Assembly: GCA_002686085.1 (NCBI GenBank)
Contig: NZAC01000049.1
Location: forward strand, 124,001-188,000
DNA: 64,000 nucleotides
Reading direction: 5' to 3'
Source: Roseibacillus sp.
GTDB lineage: Bacteria > Verrucomicrobiota > Verrucomicrobiia > Verrucomicrobiales > Akkermansiaceae
Shown: positions 44,858 to 54,833 of the stretch, one piece after another
How positions within the stretch are numbered: position 1 is the first letter of the stretch
How the letters are laid out: the number at the start of each line of letters is the position of its first letter
Notes under the pieces: generated by a model
Told to the model about the DNA's origin: nothing
The model's database searches: none
The model's input: the letters and a program-made list of their open reading frames with translations, nothing else
Made by a program: the position numbers and the translations under genes

Positions 44858-45931
44858 ATGGCAAGATTGATTGTGCCTCAGGAGGACGAGCAGGAGCTCG
44901 GCGTGGCACAATCTCAGAACGTGGAGCTCCAGCTGGCGCGCCAGCGGCAAAGGGATACTGTTCAGTCGGTAGTTAGTTCTATAATCCTTATTGGTTTGCT
45001 CATAGGGGTGCTGGCGCTAATTACGATTCTCTCTCTTCGGACGGAATCTCCAACAATCGTCACATATCAAGCCCCCATGCCCGAGCAGGAGCGTGTCGAG
45101 CGGCCCGAGGTAAACCAGAGAGCGAGGCCTAATCCACCAGGCCAGAAATCATCGCGTGCTAAGGTGATTGCCTCTCAGGCGGCGTCACCGATATCTGTAC
45201 CAATCCCTGACAACCCCGTGCCCGAGGGGCCCTTTGGCATGTCGGATGAGATTGGAGAGGGCTGGGGAGATAATGAGGGAGACGGTACTGGAGGTGGAGG
45301 AGCCTCCTTCTTTGGTAGTTACAGAAAAGGAAAGCGAGTGGCGTATGTTGTCGACTTCTCCGGGTCGATGGGTTCAACAGCAGCAGGGGGAGGGACCTTT
45401 GCTCAGGCGCTTAAGAAGGAATTAACGACCTCGATCACTAACCTTTCCTCGGGAATGTATTTTACGGTGATCTTCTTCTCCTCGCGCGCGTGGAATTTAA
45501 CGACGGAGGGTGATGATTATGTAGGGAACGGGTGGCACGGCCTGGGAGAGCCGCCGCACACCGGATGGTATCCAGCCAATGAGGGAGTTAAGAAGGAGGT
45601 CATCAATAAGATTAATAGGATGCCGGTTGCAGGAGGAACGATGTGGTATCCCGGCCTCAAGATGGCCATGACCATGACGCCGACACCAAGTATCGTATTT
45701 CTTCTTTCGGATGGGGAGCCTCGTGATGGAGATGAAATATCCTTTAACATGAAGCAGCTTAATCCGGGGGGAACGCCGATCGACACCATCGCTTTTGAAG
45801 TGCCTGGATCGCCTGCTGGGCGCCTTATGGAAATAGCGAAGGATACGGGTGGAAAGTTTGTCATGGTCCACAAGGGTGAACGCAAGACGGGAAGGGCCGC
45901 CGAAGCCCTCACGGATCCTAAATACGATTGA
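44858..45931 (+). CDS. membrane-anchored vWA-domain protein
   Basis: A cytoplasmic N-terminus of about 38 residues, one membrane helix (about 40-63, SIILIGLLIGVLALITILSL), a Pro/Ala-rich linker with TonB-like character (about 70-130), a Gly/Asp-rich stretch, and a von Willebrand A domain. The metal-ion-dependent adhesion site is VVDFSGSMGS (about residue 165), with Thr in AGGTMWYPG and Asp in LLSDGEPRDGDE. Adhesion or assembly of envelope complexes is the family theme. Such proteins are common in Verrucomicrobiota, with functions unknown. Confidence 0.87.
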   Translation: MARLIVPQEDEQELGVAQSQNVELQLARQRQRDTVQSVVSSIILIGLLIGVLALITILSLRTESPTIVTYQAPMPEQERVERPEVNQRARPNPPGQKSSRAKVIASQAASPISVPIPDNPVPEGPFGMSDEIGEGWGDNEGDGTGGGGASFFGSYRKGKRVAYVVDFSGSMGSTAAGGGTFAQALKKELTTSITNLSSGMYFTVIFFSSRAWNLTTEGDDYVGNGWHGLGEPPHTGWYPANEGVKKEVINKINRMPVAGGTMWYPGLKMAMTMTPTPSIVFLLSDGEPRDGDEISFNMKQLNPGGTPIDTIAFEVPGSPAGRLMEIAKDTGGKFVMVHKGERKTGRAAEALTDPKYD

Positions 45932-45964
45932 AGGGGCTTTGTGCTGTCCCGATTGGGAGCGAGC

Positions 45965-46633
45965 CTAGGAGTTCAGGCTGTCCAGCACTGCCGCCGCAAG
46001 AGGAAGGTCGCCCGAAACGGTAACTTTTGGGTTCGGCCGCTGATTTTCTACGAGCTTTGTGGCAATTCCGATCGCTTCCACAGCGGACACCTCATCTGTC
46101 ACTTGAATGTCGCGCTCCTTTATCAGGTTGTAGGCGTCGGAAAGCATATCGAAGCGAAAGGCTTGAGGAGTCTCCATTATCCAAAGATTTTCGCGGGATA
46201 GAGACTCGCTTGTGAGGCAATGGCTATCGCTTCTCTTCAGGGTTTCGGTCATGCGGCGAGCTAGCGCAGCAGCTCCCTCATCCCGGGCTGTCCGGACGAC
46301 GGCATCAATTTGACCGGGCAATATAAGAGGGCGGGCTCCATCATGAACGGTAATGTATTCAGGCTTGGAGGGGAGAGCTTCCATGCCACGGATGACGGAG
46401 AGGTAGCGCTCCTCGTCCCCTTCGGTTCTGAGGACTGGCTTTCCAGTTCCAGGAGTCAGCTTTGCGAAGCGCTCCGCACTTGTGACTACCACAATCGTAT
46501 CGATCTCCTCAGCCTCCATAAAGGCATCGAGGCTCCATTGCAGAACCGGCTGTCCTTTTAGCATAGACAGCATTTTGTCGAAGCCCATTCTCTGGCTTCT
46601 GCCGGCTGCGACGATAATTGCGGCACAGCTCAT
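45965..46633 (-). CDS. ispD: 2-C-methyl-D-erythritol 4-phosphate cytidylyltransferase
   Basis: Third step of the MEP isoprenoid pathway. The nucleotide-binding start AAIIVAAGRSQRMGFDK (with family Arg and Lys), TVHDGARPLI, and TETLKRSD are typical, and VTDEVSAVEAIG precedes the C-terminal sheet. Its 222 residues are normal. The terminal segment VSGDLPLAAAVL is conserved. It is the only MEP gene here; the nearby polyprenyl synthase would use its pathway's product. It is convergent with the vWA gene. Confidence 0.95.
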   Translation of the reverse strand: MSCAAIIVAAGRSQRMGFDKMLSMLKGQPVLQWSLDAFMEAEEIDTIVVVTSAERFAKLTPGTGKPVLRTEGDEERYLSVIRGMEALPSKPEYITVHDGARPLILPGQIDAVVRTARDEGAAALARRMTETLKRSDSHCLTSESLSRENLWIMETPQAFRFDMLSDAYNLIKERDIQVTDEVSAVEAIGIATKLVENQRPNPKVTVSGDLPLAAAVLDSLNS

Positions 46634-46695
46634 TATTTAGGGCAGACCATGGTTCGGTATAAGGGGTTGGTATAAAATTTGAGGAAGGAACGATC

Positions 46696-47151
46696 CTAGG
46701 CGAGTTGGTTCATCACTGCCTGTGAAAGGGCCTTGCCATCTGCTCTGCCAGCGGTCTTTTCCTGTAAGACTTTCATTACCTTACCCATATCTGCTCTCGA
46801 GGAGGCATTGCACTCAGTAATTGCTGCATGAACGAGCCCATCAATTTCCTCTGGTGAAAGAGGAGAGGGAAGATATTTCTCAAGAAGAGTTATCTCGGAC
46901 TCTTCTTTTTGGGCTAACTCCAAGCGGCCTGCCTTATTGAACTGGTCCATGGATTCCCTGCGCTGTTTGATCTGCTTGCGGATTATGCCTACAATTTCTC
47001 CTTCCTCCAGGGTAGCATCGGCTCCTCCTTTCTCGATCGCAGCATTCTTGATCGCGCTCTTAACCGCACGGAGAGTATTGAGAGCCATACTATCCTTGGC
47101 GCGCATGGCGTTTTTCAGGTCTTCTGTGAGTCGGTTTGCAGTGTCAGCCAT
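46696..47151 (-). CDS. GatB/YqeY domain protein
   Basis: Small helical protein of the YqeY family, related to the tRNA-interacting C-terminal domain of GatB. RLTEDLKNAMRAKDSMALNTLRAVKSAIKNAA, read in two parts, is the family start; IRKQIKQRRESMDQF and LLEKYLPSPLSPEEI are conserved; DMGKVMKVLQEKTAGRADGK closes it. Its 151 residues are typical. The function is not firmly known. It is upstream of ispD on the same strand with 62 bp between. Confidence 0.94.
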   Translation of the reverse strand: MADTANRLTEDLKNAMRAKDSMALNTLRAVKSAIKNAAIEKGGADATLEEGEIVGIIRKQIKQRRESMDQFNKAGRLELAQKEESEITLLEKYLPSPLSPEEIDGLVHAAITECNASSRADMGKVMKVLQEKTAGRADGKALSQAVMNQLA

Positions 47152-47236
47152 GGTGGGGAAGTAGAATTTTCAAGCGGTAATTTGCAAGGGTCAAGTTTTG
47201 CAAGCAGCCCCGTCCCCCGGAAGGAGGATTATAAGA

Positions 47237-47260
47237 AAACTTGAAACTTGAAACTTGAAA
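47237..47260. repeat. three tandem 7-bp repeats at a gene start
   Basis: AAACTTG occurs three times in tandem, plus a final AAA. Each copy holds a TTG, in a different reading frame (47241, 47248, 47255), 13, 20 and 27 bases after a strong AAGGAGG. Only 47248 opens the DUF3592 frame. Gain or loss of one 7-bp unit would change which frame is used. Confidence 0.75.
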
Positions 47261-47796
47261 GAGGGGGGAAGAAGAGCCTTCTTCATGTCGTGCGTGCAGG
47301 AAGTTTCTATCTCGTCCTAGTTGGATTATCCTTGTGCGTTGCAGGAGTAGTATTTGTTGCGCTTATGTGGCGAAGTTTTGATCGAGCGTCTGACCAGAGG
47401 GCGTGGACCGAGGTGCAGTCGACGATTATTGAGTCTAGAGTTGACCAGCGTCAGATTGGATCGGAGGTAGAGGTAGAATATGGTTTTTTTGTGGCTTATG
47501 GGTATTCGTATGAAGGAGTGGCTTTCACTTCGGAGCGATACAGCCTGCGAGGTTCTCCCTGGAGTTCTTCGATGGAGAGGTCCCAGCGGCGGGTGGATCA
47601 GTTTCCTGTGGGCTCGGTAGTCACCTGTTTCGTTGATCCCGTCGACCCTGCCTTCTCGGTTCTGAAGCTTGATTCCAAAGCTCCGGGTTATTCCCTTTGG
47701 TTCCCAGCAATCTTCATCATTGGAGGCCTTGGCATGATCGTGGGTGCCATCCGGGGAGACCTCATGCTCAAGCGCTCGCAAGTGAGAAAGGACTGA
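47248..47796 (+). CDS. DUF3592-type two-helix membrane protein
   Basis: Two membrane helices (about 19-41, SFYLVLVGLSLCVAGVVFVAL, and about 148-170) flank an extracytoplasmic beta-rich domain of about 100 residues (WTEVQSTIIESRVDQRQIGS; YSYEGVAFTSERYS; VGSVVTCFVDPVDPAFSVL), which is the DUF3592 pattern. The function is unknown. The start is uncertain: TTG 47248 lies within tandem repeats, and GTG 47290 would begin just before the first helix. AAGGAGG at 47221 is too far upstream for normal spacing to either. Confidence 0.8.
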   Translation: MKLERGGKKSLLHVVRAGSFYLVLVGLSLCVAGVVFVALMWRSFDRASDQRAWTEVQSTIIESRVDQRQIGSEVEVEYGFFVAYGYSYEGVAFTSERYSLRGSPWSSSMERSQRRVDQFPVGSVVTCFVDPVDPAFSVLKLDSKAPGYSLWFPAIFIIGGLGMIVGAIRGDLMLKRSQVRKD

Positions 47797-47819
47797 GAAT
47801 ATCCTGTTGAGGGTGAGGT

Positions 47820-48617
47820 TCAGCTAGAAGTTACTTTTACGAGGAAGCCCTTGCGACGCGCAGAGGTGAGCATCCCGTGAAGCAGCCAGAGAGATGCTCC
47901 CAGAAAAAGTATGTTTGTAGTAAGAGCACATGACATCTGGCTCATAGGGAAAGTACCAAACTCGATAACTTGTCTCATTCCTTCAAAGACGTGTGTGGAG
48001 GGCAGAGCGTGCGCGACAGGTTGCAGCCACCCCGGCAGGGCAGAAACCGGATAAAATACTGCTGAGAAGGGCTGAACCATGAAGGGTATTGCCCATGCAA
48101 GAGACTCAGCGCCGTGACCGAACCTCAGGATAAGGCTGACAGAAACGAGACCAAGAGCCCAACCGAAGAGAAGGAGGTTGAGATAAAAGGGAACCAGAGC
48201 GAGCTCGAGATTGAAGAGATTGAACTGGTAGGCGACGATTGCAATCAGAGATAAAATCACTCCAGTGAAGATCACCCGGCACAATCCAACCAGAAACATT
48301 GCGCCGACGTATTCGGTGATTCTAACCGGTGCCGCAAAAATGTTCAAAAGGTTGCGGGTCCACACATCCTCAAGGAAAGAGATCGATACGCCCTGCTGTG
48401 AACGGAACAGTGCATCCCAGAGAATGATTGCCCCGATAAGATAGGTGATCGTTTCTGGAAAGTTACCAGATCCCTCGGATTGAAGATATTTTGTCAAAAA
48501 TCCCCAGACGAGAAGCTGCACGAAAGGCCAGAACACGAGCTCGATGATCCGCACCGGGTGACGGGTGTAGAGCCAGAAATAGCGCAGGGCGATTGAGCCA
48601 AGGATGCGAAAGTTCAT
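47820..48617 (-). CDS. ABC-2 type transporter permease without neighbouring ATPase
   Basis: Six-helix membrane subunit of the ABC-2 exporter class (polysaccharide, drug or lipid export): RIIELVFWPFVQLLVWGFL, ITYLIGAIILWDALFRSQQ, and the characteristic VFYPVSALPGWLQPVAHALPSTHVFEGMR read in two parts. ATG 48617 matches the family start; the frame extends to 48647. No ABC ATPase is adjacent in the window, so the partner is elsewhere. It lies downstream of a DUF1501 gene (73 bp) on the same strand and may be its operon's last gene. Confidence 0.88.
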   Translation of the reverse strand: MNFRILGSIALRYFWLYTRHPVRIIELVFWPFVQLLVWGFLTKYLQSEGSGNFPETITYLIGAIILWDALFRSQQGVSISFLEDVWTRNLLNIFAAPVRITEYVGAMFLVGLCRVIFTGVILSLIAIVAYQFNLFNLELALVPFYLNLLLFGWALGLVSVSLILRFGHGAESLAWAIPFMVQPFSAVFYPVSALPGWLQPVAHALPSTHVFEGMRQVIEFGTFPMSQMSCALTTNILFLGASLWLLHGMLTSARRKGFLVKVTSS

Positions 48618-48690
48618 GCAGTCGGATCTGTGGCTGTTGATCGCCACCTGATGACGATCTTGTAAGCCACGCGAAGGGTGGATTTGAAAT

Positions 48691-50124
48691 TCAGGCCAGA
48701 ATCTCCTTTACGACCCGGGCCTCTTCTACACCGGTGAGCCGTTGGTCCAATCCTTGGTAGCGGAAGGTAAGCTTCTCGTGGTTAATACCAAGCTGGTTCA
48801 GGATCGTCGCATTCAGATCACGGATATGAACTGGATCCTCCAGAATGTTATAGGAGTAATCATCGGTCTTACCATGCTCGTAGCCCCGCTTGATGCCCGC
48901 TCCGGCCATCCACGTAGTGAAGCAGCGGCCATGGTGGTCACGACCGTGATTATCTTTTGTCAGCTTTCCCTGTGAGTATATCGTCCGGCCGAATTCGCCA
49001 CCACAGATCACAAGGGTATCATCGAACATGCCTCGCTCCTTCAGGTCCTTGATCAATCCCGCACATGGTTGATCGATATCCTCACACTGCTGGCGCAGTT
49101 TTGAGGGCAGGCTGCCATGCTGATCCCAGCCGCGATGAAAGAGCTGCTGGAAACGTACTCCTTTCTCGGCCATGCGCCTCGCCAGCAGGCAATTACGTGC
49201 AAAGCTTCCGGGCTTCTCCACGTCAGGGCCATAAAGGTCTTTTACGTGTTGGGGTTCGTTGGAAATATCCATCAACTCTGGCACTTCGGCCTGCATCCGG
49301 AAAGCCATCTCGTACTGCTCAATCCGTGACTGAGTTTCCGGGTCGGCGAACCTCTTGAATGTCTCGCTGTTAAGATCCTTAAGGCCATCAAGCATCCCGC
49401 GACGCGCATCTCGATCGATGCCCGGGGGGTTGTTCAGGTAAAGTACTGGCTCTCCGTTACTTCGTAATTTCACTCCCTGATGACTGGAAGGAAGAAAACC
49501 GCTCCCCCATAATCTGTCATAGAGAGCCTGTAGTTGCCCGCGCCCACGAGAGATCATGACAATATACGCTGGCATGTTCTCATTCACGCTACCTAGTCCA
49601 TAACTCAGCCATGATCCCATGCTTGGCTTACCCTGCTGCTGAACCCCGGTATTGATGAAAGTGATCGCAGGATCATGATTGACCGCCTCAGTATTCATGG
49701 TCTTGATTATCGTGATATCATCCACGACGCTCGCAGTATGAGGCAGGAGGTCCTTGTTGACCCAGGTTCCATGCTTGCCGAAGCGCTCAAACTCAAACAT
49801 GGGAGCCACGCAGGGAAAGGACTTCTGCCCGCTCGTCATGCCGGTTATACGCTGACCCTGGCGAATAGAATCAGGCAATTCCTTACCATGGATTTCCCGT
49901 AATGCCGGCTTATAGTCAAAGGTGTCAATGTGCGATGGCCCGCCCGGGAAAAACAGGTAAATGGCACGCTTTGCCTTGGGAGCAAAGTTTGGGAATCCCG
50001 GTAAACCATCAGCCGCCTCTGCGGAACCAAAGATACCCGGGTTCCAGAGACTGCTCAGGGCAGCGGCGCCCATGCCGTGTCCGGTATGTAACAAAAATCG
50101 ACGCCGTGTTGGATCGTAATGCAT
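48691..50124 (-). CDS. DUF1501 protein (Tat-exported, alkaline-phosphatase-fold), module 1
   Basis: Tat signal [10 protein letters not shown] followed by a DUF1501 domain: [40 protein letters not shown] and the C-terminal [17 protein letters not shown]. The family is related in fold to sulfatases and alkaline phosphatases; its reaction is not established. Conserved Asp/His in GGEFGRT and GRDHHG probably bind metal. It follows the module 1 cytochrome gene by 28 bp. Its 477 residues are normal for the family. Confidence 0.93.
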   Translation of the reverse strand: MHYDPTRRRFLLHTGHGMGAAALSSLWNPGIFGSAEAADGLPGFPNFAPKAKRAIYLFFPGGPSHIDTFDYKPALREIHGKELPDSIRQGQRITGMTSGQKSFPCVAPMFEFERFGKHGTWVNKDLLPHTASVVDDITIIKTMNTEAVNHDPAITFINTGVQQQGKPSMGSWLSYGLGSVNENMPAYIVMISRGRGQLQALYDRLWGSGFLPSSHQGVKLRSNGEPVLYLNNPPGIDRDARRGMLDGLKDLNSETFKRFADPETQSRIEQYEMAFRMQAEVPELMDISNEPQHVKDLYGPDVEKPGSFARNCLLARRMAEKGVRFQQLFHRGWDQHGSLPSKLRQQCEDIDQPCAGLIKDLKERGMFDDTLVICGGEFGRTIYSQGKLTKDNHGRDHHGRCFTTWMAGAGIKRGYEHGKTDDYSYNILEDPVHIRDLNATILNQLGINHEKLTFRYQGLDQRLTGVEEARVVKEILA

Positions 50125-50152
50125 TTCTTGCTGGTATTTAATACTTAAAGGA

Positions 50153-53100
50153 TTACCCGCGTGTCAGGGTTTCATCCATATTCAGGAGGAGCTGTCCAAC
50201 CACCATCCAGGCGGCATGCTCGACGGCATCAATTGTCTCATCGCGGGCGACTTCGCCAACGGCGAGAAACTCTTTCGCTTTATTGGGGTTATCCCGGAAT
50301 CTTTCTAACTGATCATCAAGGACTCTCTCAATCACCTTAACCTCGGGTTCGCTTGCGGGGCGGGACAAGGCCAGTTTGAATCCATAGTCTATCCTTGAGG
50401 CCGTGTCGTTACCTCCCTCCTTGATCAACCTCTGGCCGAGAGAACGAGCGGCCTCAACAAATTGCGGGTCGTTCAGGGTAACGAGAGCCTGAAGTGGCGT
50501 ATTGGTAATGGGCCGTTGAATCATGCATTTTTCGCGCGTGGGAGCATCAAAGATTAACATGTTTGGCATCGGCGCAGATCGCTTCCAATAGGTATACATC
50601 GAGCGGCGATAAAGCTTCTCACCATTGTCTCGTTTATACCTTAGGCCCCCATTGAGAGACACTTCGTTCCAGATATTGGGTGGTTGGTATGGCTTGACGC
50701 TTGGTCCGCCAATCCTTTCTACCAGCAGGCCAGAAAGGTCCAATGCCGTGTCACGAATAAACTCACCCTGCAGACGAAAACGTGGGGACCTCGCAAGCAG
50801 GATATTCTCGGGGTCAACCCGGGCCAACTGCGGCGTTAAACGGGACGTCTGGCGGTAGGTTGCTGAAAGAACTATCTGTTTTATCATACGTTTGACATCC
50901 CAGCCACTCTCCACAAAATCCACGGCCAGCCAGTCGAGCAACTCCGGATGACTAGGCGGACTCCCCTGATTTCCAAAATCATCAACCGATTTTGTCAATC
51001 CGCGTCCGAAAAGCAGCGCCCAGTAGCGGTTAACCGCAACCCGGGCAGTGAGCGGGTTTGAGCCCGAGGTAAGCCACTTCGCCAACCCGAGTCGGTTGGA
51101 AGGGGCTCCCTGTGGAAGTGGTGGCAGCGCGGCCGGAACCCCCGGATGGACTACGGCATCAGGTCCATCCTTGATTGGCTGGTCATAGGCGCCACGATCG
51201 AGAATATAGGTCTTACGAGTCTTGTTGGCCGCATTGTCCTGCATCACCATCACACTGGTGCCTTTCTGGCTCTTAATCCCGGCTTCCTCCGCCAGAAGCT
51301 TGCTGTGTAGTGAAATCAGTTTCTGGTATGCCTTGTCCTCGGTGGATAAAAAGTAATCGAGCAAAACTGCTTCCTGCTCTTTCGTACGGCTTGCAGCAGC
51401 AGTAGCGAGGATTGCCTTGATCGGATCCTCACCCAGTCGCTGAATCTGCTCTTCCGAAAGGTCCCGGTTGTAGATTCGCAATTCATCGACTTCACCAATG
51501 TAATTTCCCTTGCCTGATCGACTGCCGATTTTAAAGGGTGTCTGCGTTGCGATAGTATCCTTGAGTGAATCCTGCTCCACCTTGTTGCCCGAGAGCTTAC
51601 CATCGATAAAAATCTTAACGCCTGCGGCCTTGGATGAACCGTCATAAGTAACGGCCACATGGTGCCATTTGTCTGCCGTGAGAGATTCTGCCGACATCAC
51701 TTTGAGGGCATTTCCTGGCCAGCTATTGACAATATGTGTGCCCACCGTGCGATTCTGGATCCAAAAATCATAGCCTCGGAAAGCCTGGCCTTCGTCTATA
51801 CGTGCAATCACTGCACCGCTACCGTTGTTCGGAACCTTTAACCATGCGGCAAAGGTAAAGGGCTGGTCGCGTTCCCGAGCCGGCCAAGAATCGAAAGAAA
51901 CCGCACTCTTTCCATCAAATCGGATCCCCCCGTGGGCACCACGCTTTGCGGGATACACCTTGCCGCCGATGTGTCCGACTCCTCCACCTACACTAGCCTT
52001 GATTTGTTTCCCTCCACGCTCATCTAATGGAAAGAAATGGGCCAGGCCGGCCGGCTCAGGAAAGGTGTCTCCTGCGGACTGTTCTGCGACGTGCAGCCAC
52101 TTGACGTATTCCGACATCGCTGCCTGTTTATAGTCGCTCATCTGTTTGTCACTGGCATCGATTGCTTTACGTAACTCAGCCAACTTTCTCGCCTGTTCGC
52201 GGGGTGGCACATTGACGACAGGCGCCTGATTACCTCCTCGTGTTTGCATTCCCGGGTCGGTGGTATTGTTGAAGTAGGCAAACATCTGATAGTATTCCCG
52301 TTGGGTAATCGGGTCATATTTGTGGTCGTGACACTGGGCGCACTCCATCGTTAGTCCCATCCATACGTTGGCGGTGGTTTTGACCCGGTCGACGACGTAT
52401 TCTACCCTTAATTCCTCAGCGAAGGCGCCACCCTCATCGGAGGTAGCATGGTTGCGGTTAAACCCGGAGGCAACACGTTGACTAACAGTCGCATCAGGAA
52501 ACAGGTCGCCAGCCAGTTGCTCGGTGGTAAACTGGTCAAAGGGCATGTTGGAGTTGTAGGCGTCGATTACCCATTCACGCCACGCCCACATATCGCGCGG
52601 GCCATCCGCGTGCATTACCGAAGAGTCTCCATAGCGTGCCGCATCCATCCATGCCAGGGCCATTCGTTCACCATATCGTTTCGTGCCGAGAAGACGATCG
52701 ACCACCTTCTCATAGGCCTGAGCCGACTTGTCATTCACAAATGCTTCAACGTCGGAAGGTGCCGGGGGCAGACCTGTCAGGTCGTAGGTCACTCTGCGGA
52801 TCAGAGTGCGACGGTCCGCCTCTTCTGATTGTTCAAGGCCTGCCTTTGCTAGCCCACCCAAGATAAATGAATCCACGGGGTTATTGACCCGCTGACTTTG
52901 CGTTTTAGTCGAGGCTACCTTAGCCTTTGCCGGCGGGAGGAAAGCCCAATGCTCCTTGTATTCTGCTCCAGAGAGAATCCATCGCTTTAGCAGTGCTTTC
53001 TGTTCCGTATTCAATGCCCTGTGAGAGTTGGGCGGCGGCATCACCTCATCCTCATCCTCTGAGGTGATCCGGTATAAGAACTCACTTTCGGCGAGTTTCT

Positions 53101-53317
53101 CCGGATTAATCGCTCTGATTCCTTTGTTCAGTTTGATCGCTCCTTCGCGAGTATCGAGTCGAAGATCAGCCTTACGGTCGGCTGCATCTGGCCCATGACA
53201 AAGGAAGCAATTACTCGATAGAATCGGACGGATGTCGCGGTTGAAGTCGATCGCATCTGCTGCTGTGAGTAGTGGACTTGCGCAGATGATAAAAAGGAGC
53301 GAAATATGCTTGGGCAT
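50153..53317 (-). CDS. PSCyt1-DUF1549-LamG-DUF1553 cytochrome protein, module 1
   Basis: Signal peptide, then a planctomycete-type cytochrome domain (haem motif CFLCH at about residue 37, then [13 protein letters not shown]), a DUF1549 domain with a second CxxCH ([13 protein letters not shown], about residue 325), and a DUF1553 domain in the C-terminal third ([49 protein letters not shown]). A LamG/concanavalin-like domain (about 415-625; [34 protein letters not shown]) is inserted between the last two, which is why it is 1054 residues against 744-779 in the other modules. Redox function suspected, substrate unknown. Confidence 0.93.
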   Translation of the reverse strand: MPKHISLLFIICASPLLTAADAIDFNRDIRPILSSNCFLCHGPDAADRKADLRLDTREGAIKLNKGIRAINPEKLAESEFLYRITSEDEDEVMPPPNSHRALNTEQKALLKRWILSGAEYKEHWAFLPPAKAKVASTKTQSQRVNNPVDSFILGGLAKAGLEQSEEADRRTLIRRVTYDLTGLPPAPSDVEAFVNDKSAQAYEKVVDRLLGTKRYGERMALAWMDAARYGDSSVMHADGPRDMWAWREWVIDAYNSNMPFDQFTTEQLAGDLFPDATVSQRVASGFNRNHATSDEGGAFAEELRVEYVVDRVKTTANVWMGLTMECAQCHDHKYDPITQREYYQMFAYFNNTTDPGMQTRGGNQAPVVNVPPREQARKLAELRKAIDASDKQMSDYKQAAMSEYVKWLHVAEQSAGDTFPEPAGLAHFFPLDERGGKQIKASVGGGVGHIGGKVYPAKRGAHGGIRFDGKSAVSFDSWPARERDQPFTFAAWLKVPNNGSGAVIARIDEGQAFRGYDFWIQNRTVGTHIVNSWPGNALKVMSAESLTADKWHHVAVTYDGSSKAAGVKIFIDGKLSGNKVEQDSLKDTIATQTPFKIGSRSGKGNYIGEVDELRIYNRDLSEEQIQRLGEDPIKAILATAAASRTKEQEAVLLDYFLSTEDKAYQKLISLHSKLLAEEAGIKSQKGTSVMVMQDNAANKTRKTYILDRGAYDQPIKDGPDAVVHPGVPAALPPLPQGAPSNRLGLAKWLTSGSNPLTARVAVNRYWALLFGRGLTKSVDDFGNQGSPPSHPELLDWLAVDFVESGWDVKRMIKQIVLSATYRQTSRLTPQLARVDPENILLARSPRFRLQGEFIRDTALDLSGLLVERIGGPSVKPYQPPNIWNEVSLNGGLRYKRDNGEKLYRRSMYTYWKRSAPMPNMLIFDAPTREKCMIQRPITNTPLQALVTLNDPQFVEAARSLGQRLIKEGGNDTASRIDYGFKLALSRPASEPEVKVIERVLDDQLERFRDNPNKAKEFLAVGEVARDETIDAVEHAAWMVVGQLLLNMDETLTRG

Positions 53318-53357
53318 GAGCGTGGATTTTGAAGGTGCTGAATTCCGGCGGTGTTGC

Positions 53358-54833
53358 CTAGGTCATGATATCCTCGATCACGTGGCCGTGGACGTCGGTT
53401 AGACGGTAGTCACGTCCAGAGTAGCGATAGGTGAGTTTCTCGTGATCCAACCCCATAAGGTGAAGAATGGTCGCCTGAAGGTCATGGACGTGCACGCGCT
53501 TGTCGACAGCCGTGAGGCCAAATTCATCGGTTGAGCCATAACTCATGCCACCTTTCACTCCGCCACCGGCCATCCAGACGGTATATCCGTAGTGATCGTG
53601 ATCTCGTCCCTTTTTGCCCTCTGAGGTGGGGGCTCGTCCAAACTCGCCGCCCCAGACCACGAGAGTTTCATCAAGTAACCCACGGGACTTCAGGTCCTTG
53701 ATGAGGGCTGCAATACCCTGATCGCAGGCATCTGCGAGAGCCTTGTGTCCGCCTGGGATATCTCCATGTCCGGTATCCCACGCGATATCGTATCCGCTGA
53801 TGGAGTGAGAAAGTTGGACACAGCGAACTCCTCGTTCCACCAGACGACGGGCGATCAGGCATCCCTTGGCATATTCCGTGTCCCCGTAAAGGTTGCGGGT
53901 TGCTGCCGATTCCTTTTCGATATCGAAGACATCCGGAACCGAGAACTGCATCCGAAAGGCCATCTCCATGGCTTCAATTCCAGCCTCAAGTCCTTTGTCG
54001 CGCTCTCGGCGCTCGAGATGCATCCTGTTGAGTTTGGTAAGGAGGTCGGCCTGCTTCCGTTGCTCTGTTCGGGAAAGATTGCTGTTCTTCAGATTACGCA
54101 TTGCGGCATCTGGTGTCATCTGCTCGATGTTCACGTAAGCGCCTGCGTAGGCTCCGGGCAGGAACGAATTTCCCCAGTTGGCAAGTTTACCGCGAGGTTG
54201 TGCGCGCGGGGACATTGCTACAAAGCCGGGGAGGTCTTCATTTTCACTTCCGAGTCCGTAGACGAGCCAGGATCCCATGCTTGGTCGATTGGGCTGAAGT
54301 GAACCGACATTAGACATCAGGATTGCTCCAGCATGTTCCGGAATGTCCGTATGCATCGAATGGACAAAGCAGAGATCATCAACGACCTCGCCGACCTTGG
54401 GGAAAATATCGCTGACCCATTTTCCGCACTCGCCATATTGCTTAAAGCCAAAGTAGGAAGGGGCGAGTCCGCCCTTGGTGTTGCGGAGGGACTTGCGATC
54501 TACGAGTTGGGGCCTCTGGCCAGCATACTTTGCAAGAGCCGGTTTGTAGTCGAACGTATCGACTTGAGATGGGCCGCCAGGCATAAAGAGTTGAATGACG
54601 TGCTTGGCCCTCGGTGCAAAGTGGGGAGCTTTGGGGGCGAGAGGACTCGGCTCCGCCACCGAGGCGGTGGCAGCTCCAGCCCTACCCGATCCGGCCTGCT
54701 GAAGGACCCCCGCGAGACCAAGAGTGCCGAATCCCGCTCCCATCTTCCGTAGAGCCTCGCGCCGGGAGAGCTGGCCATTGTGCAGGGTGGCAAGGGCCTT
54801 ACGGTAAGCGGCTTCGTGTTCTTGGAATTTCAT
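53358..54833 (-). CDS. DUF1501 protein, module 2
   Basis: A Tat-like signal (SRREALRKMG) stands about 23 residues from the N-terminus. [30 protein letters not shown] and GRDHDHYGY follow the DUF1501 pattern, with HVHDLQATILHLMGLDH at the C-terminus. It has 491 residues. It is downstream of the module 2 cytochrome gene but separated from it by 413 bp, unlike modules 1 and 3. WDTGHGDIPGGHK is a loop specific to this paralogue, where the others have WDQHGSL and WDQHSNL. Confidence 0.93.
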   Translation of the reverse strand: MKFQEHEAAYRKALATLHNGQLSRREALRKMGAGFGTLGLAGVLQQAGSGRAGAATASVAEPSPLAPKAPHFAPRAKHVIQLFMPGGPSQVDTFDYKPALAKYAGQRPQLVDRKSLRNTKGGLAPSYFGFKQYGECGKWVSDIFPKVGEVVDDLCFVHSMHTDIPEHAGAILMSNVGSLQPNRPSMGSWLVYGLGSENEDLPGFVAMSPRAQPRGKLANWGNSFLPGAYAGAYVNIEQMTPDAAMRNLKNSNLSRTEQRKQADLLTKLNRMHLERRERDKGLEAGIEAMEMAFRMQFSVPDVFDIEKESAATRNLYGDTEYAKGCLIARRLVERGVRCVQLSHSISGYDIAWDTGHGDIPGGHKALADACDQGIAALIKDLKSRGLLDETLVVWGGEFGRAPTSEGKKGRDHDHYGYTVWMAGGGVKGGMSYGSTDEFGLTAVDKRVHVHDLQATILHLMGLDHEKLTYRYSGRDYRLTDVHGHVIEDIMT

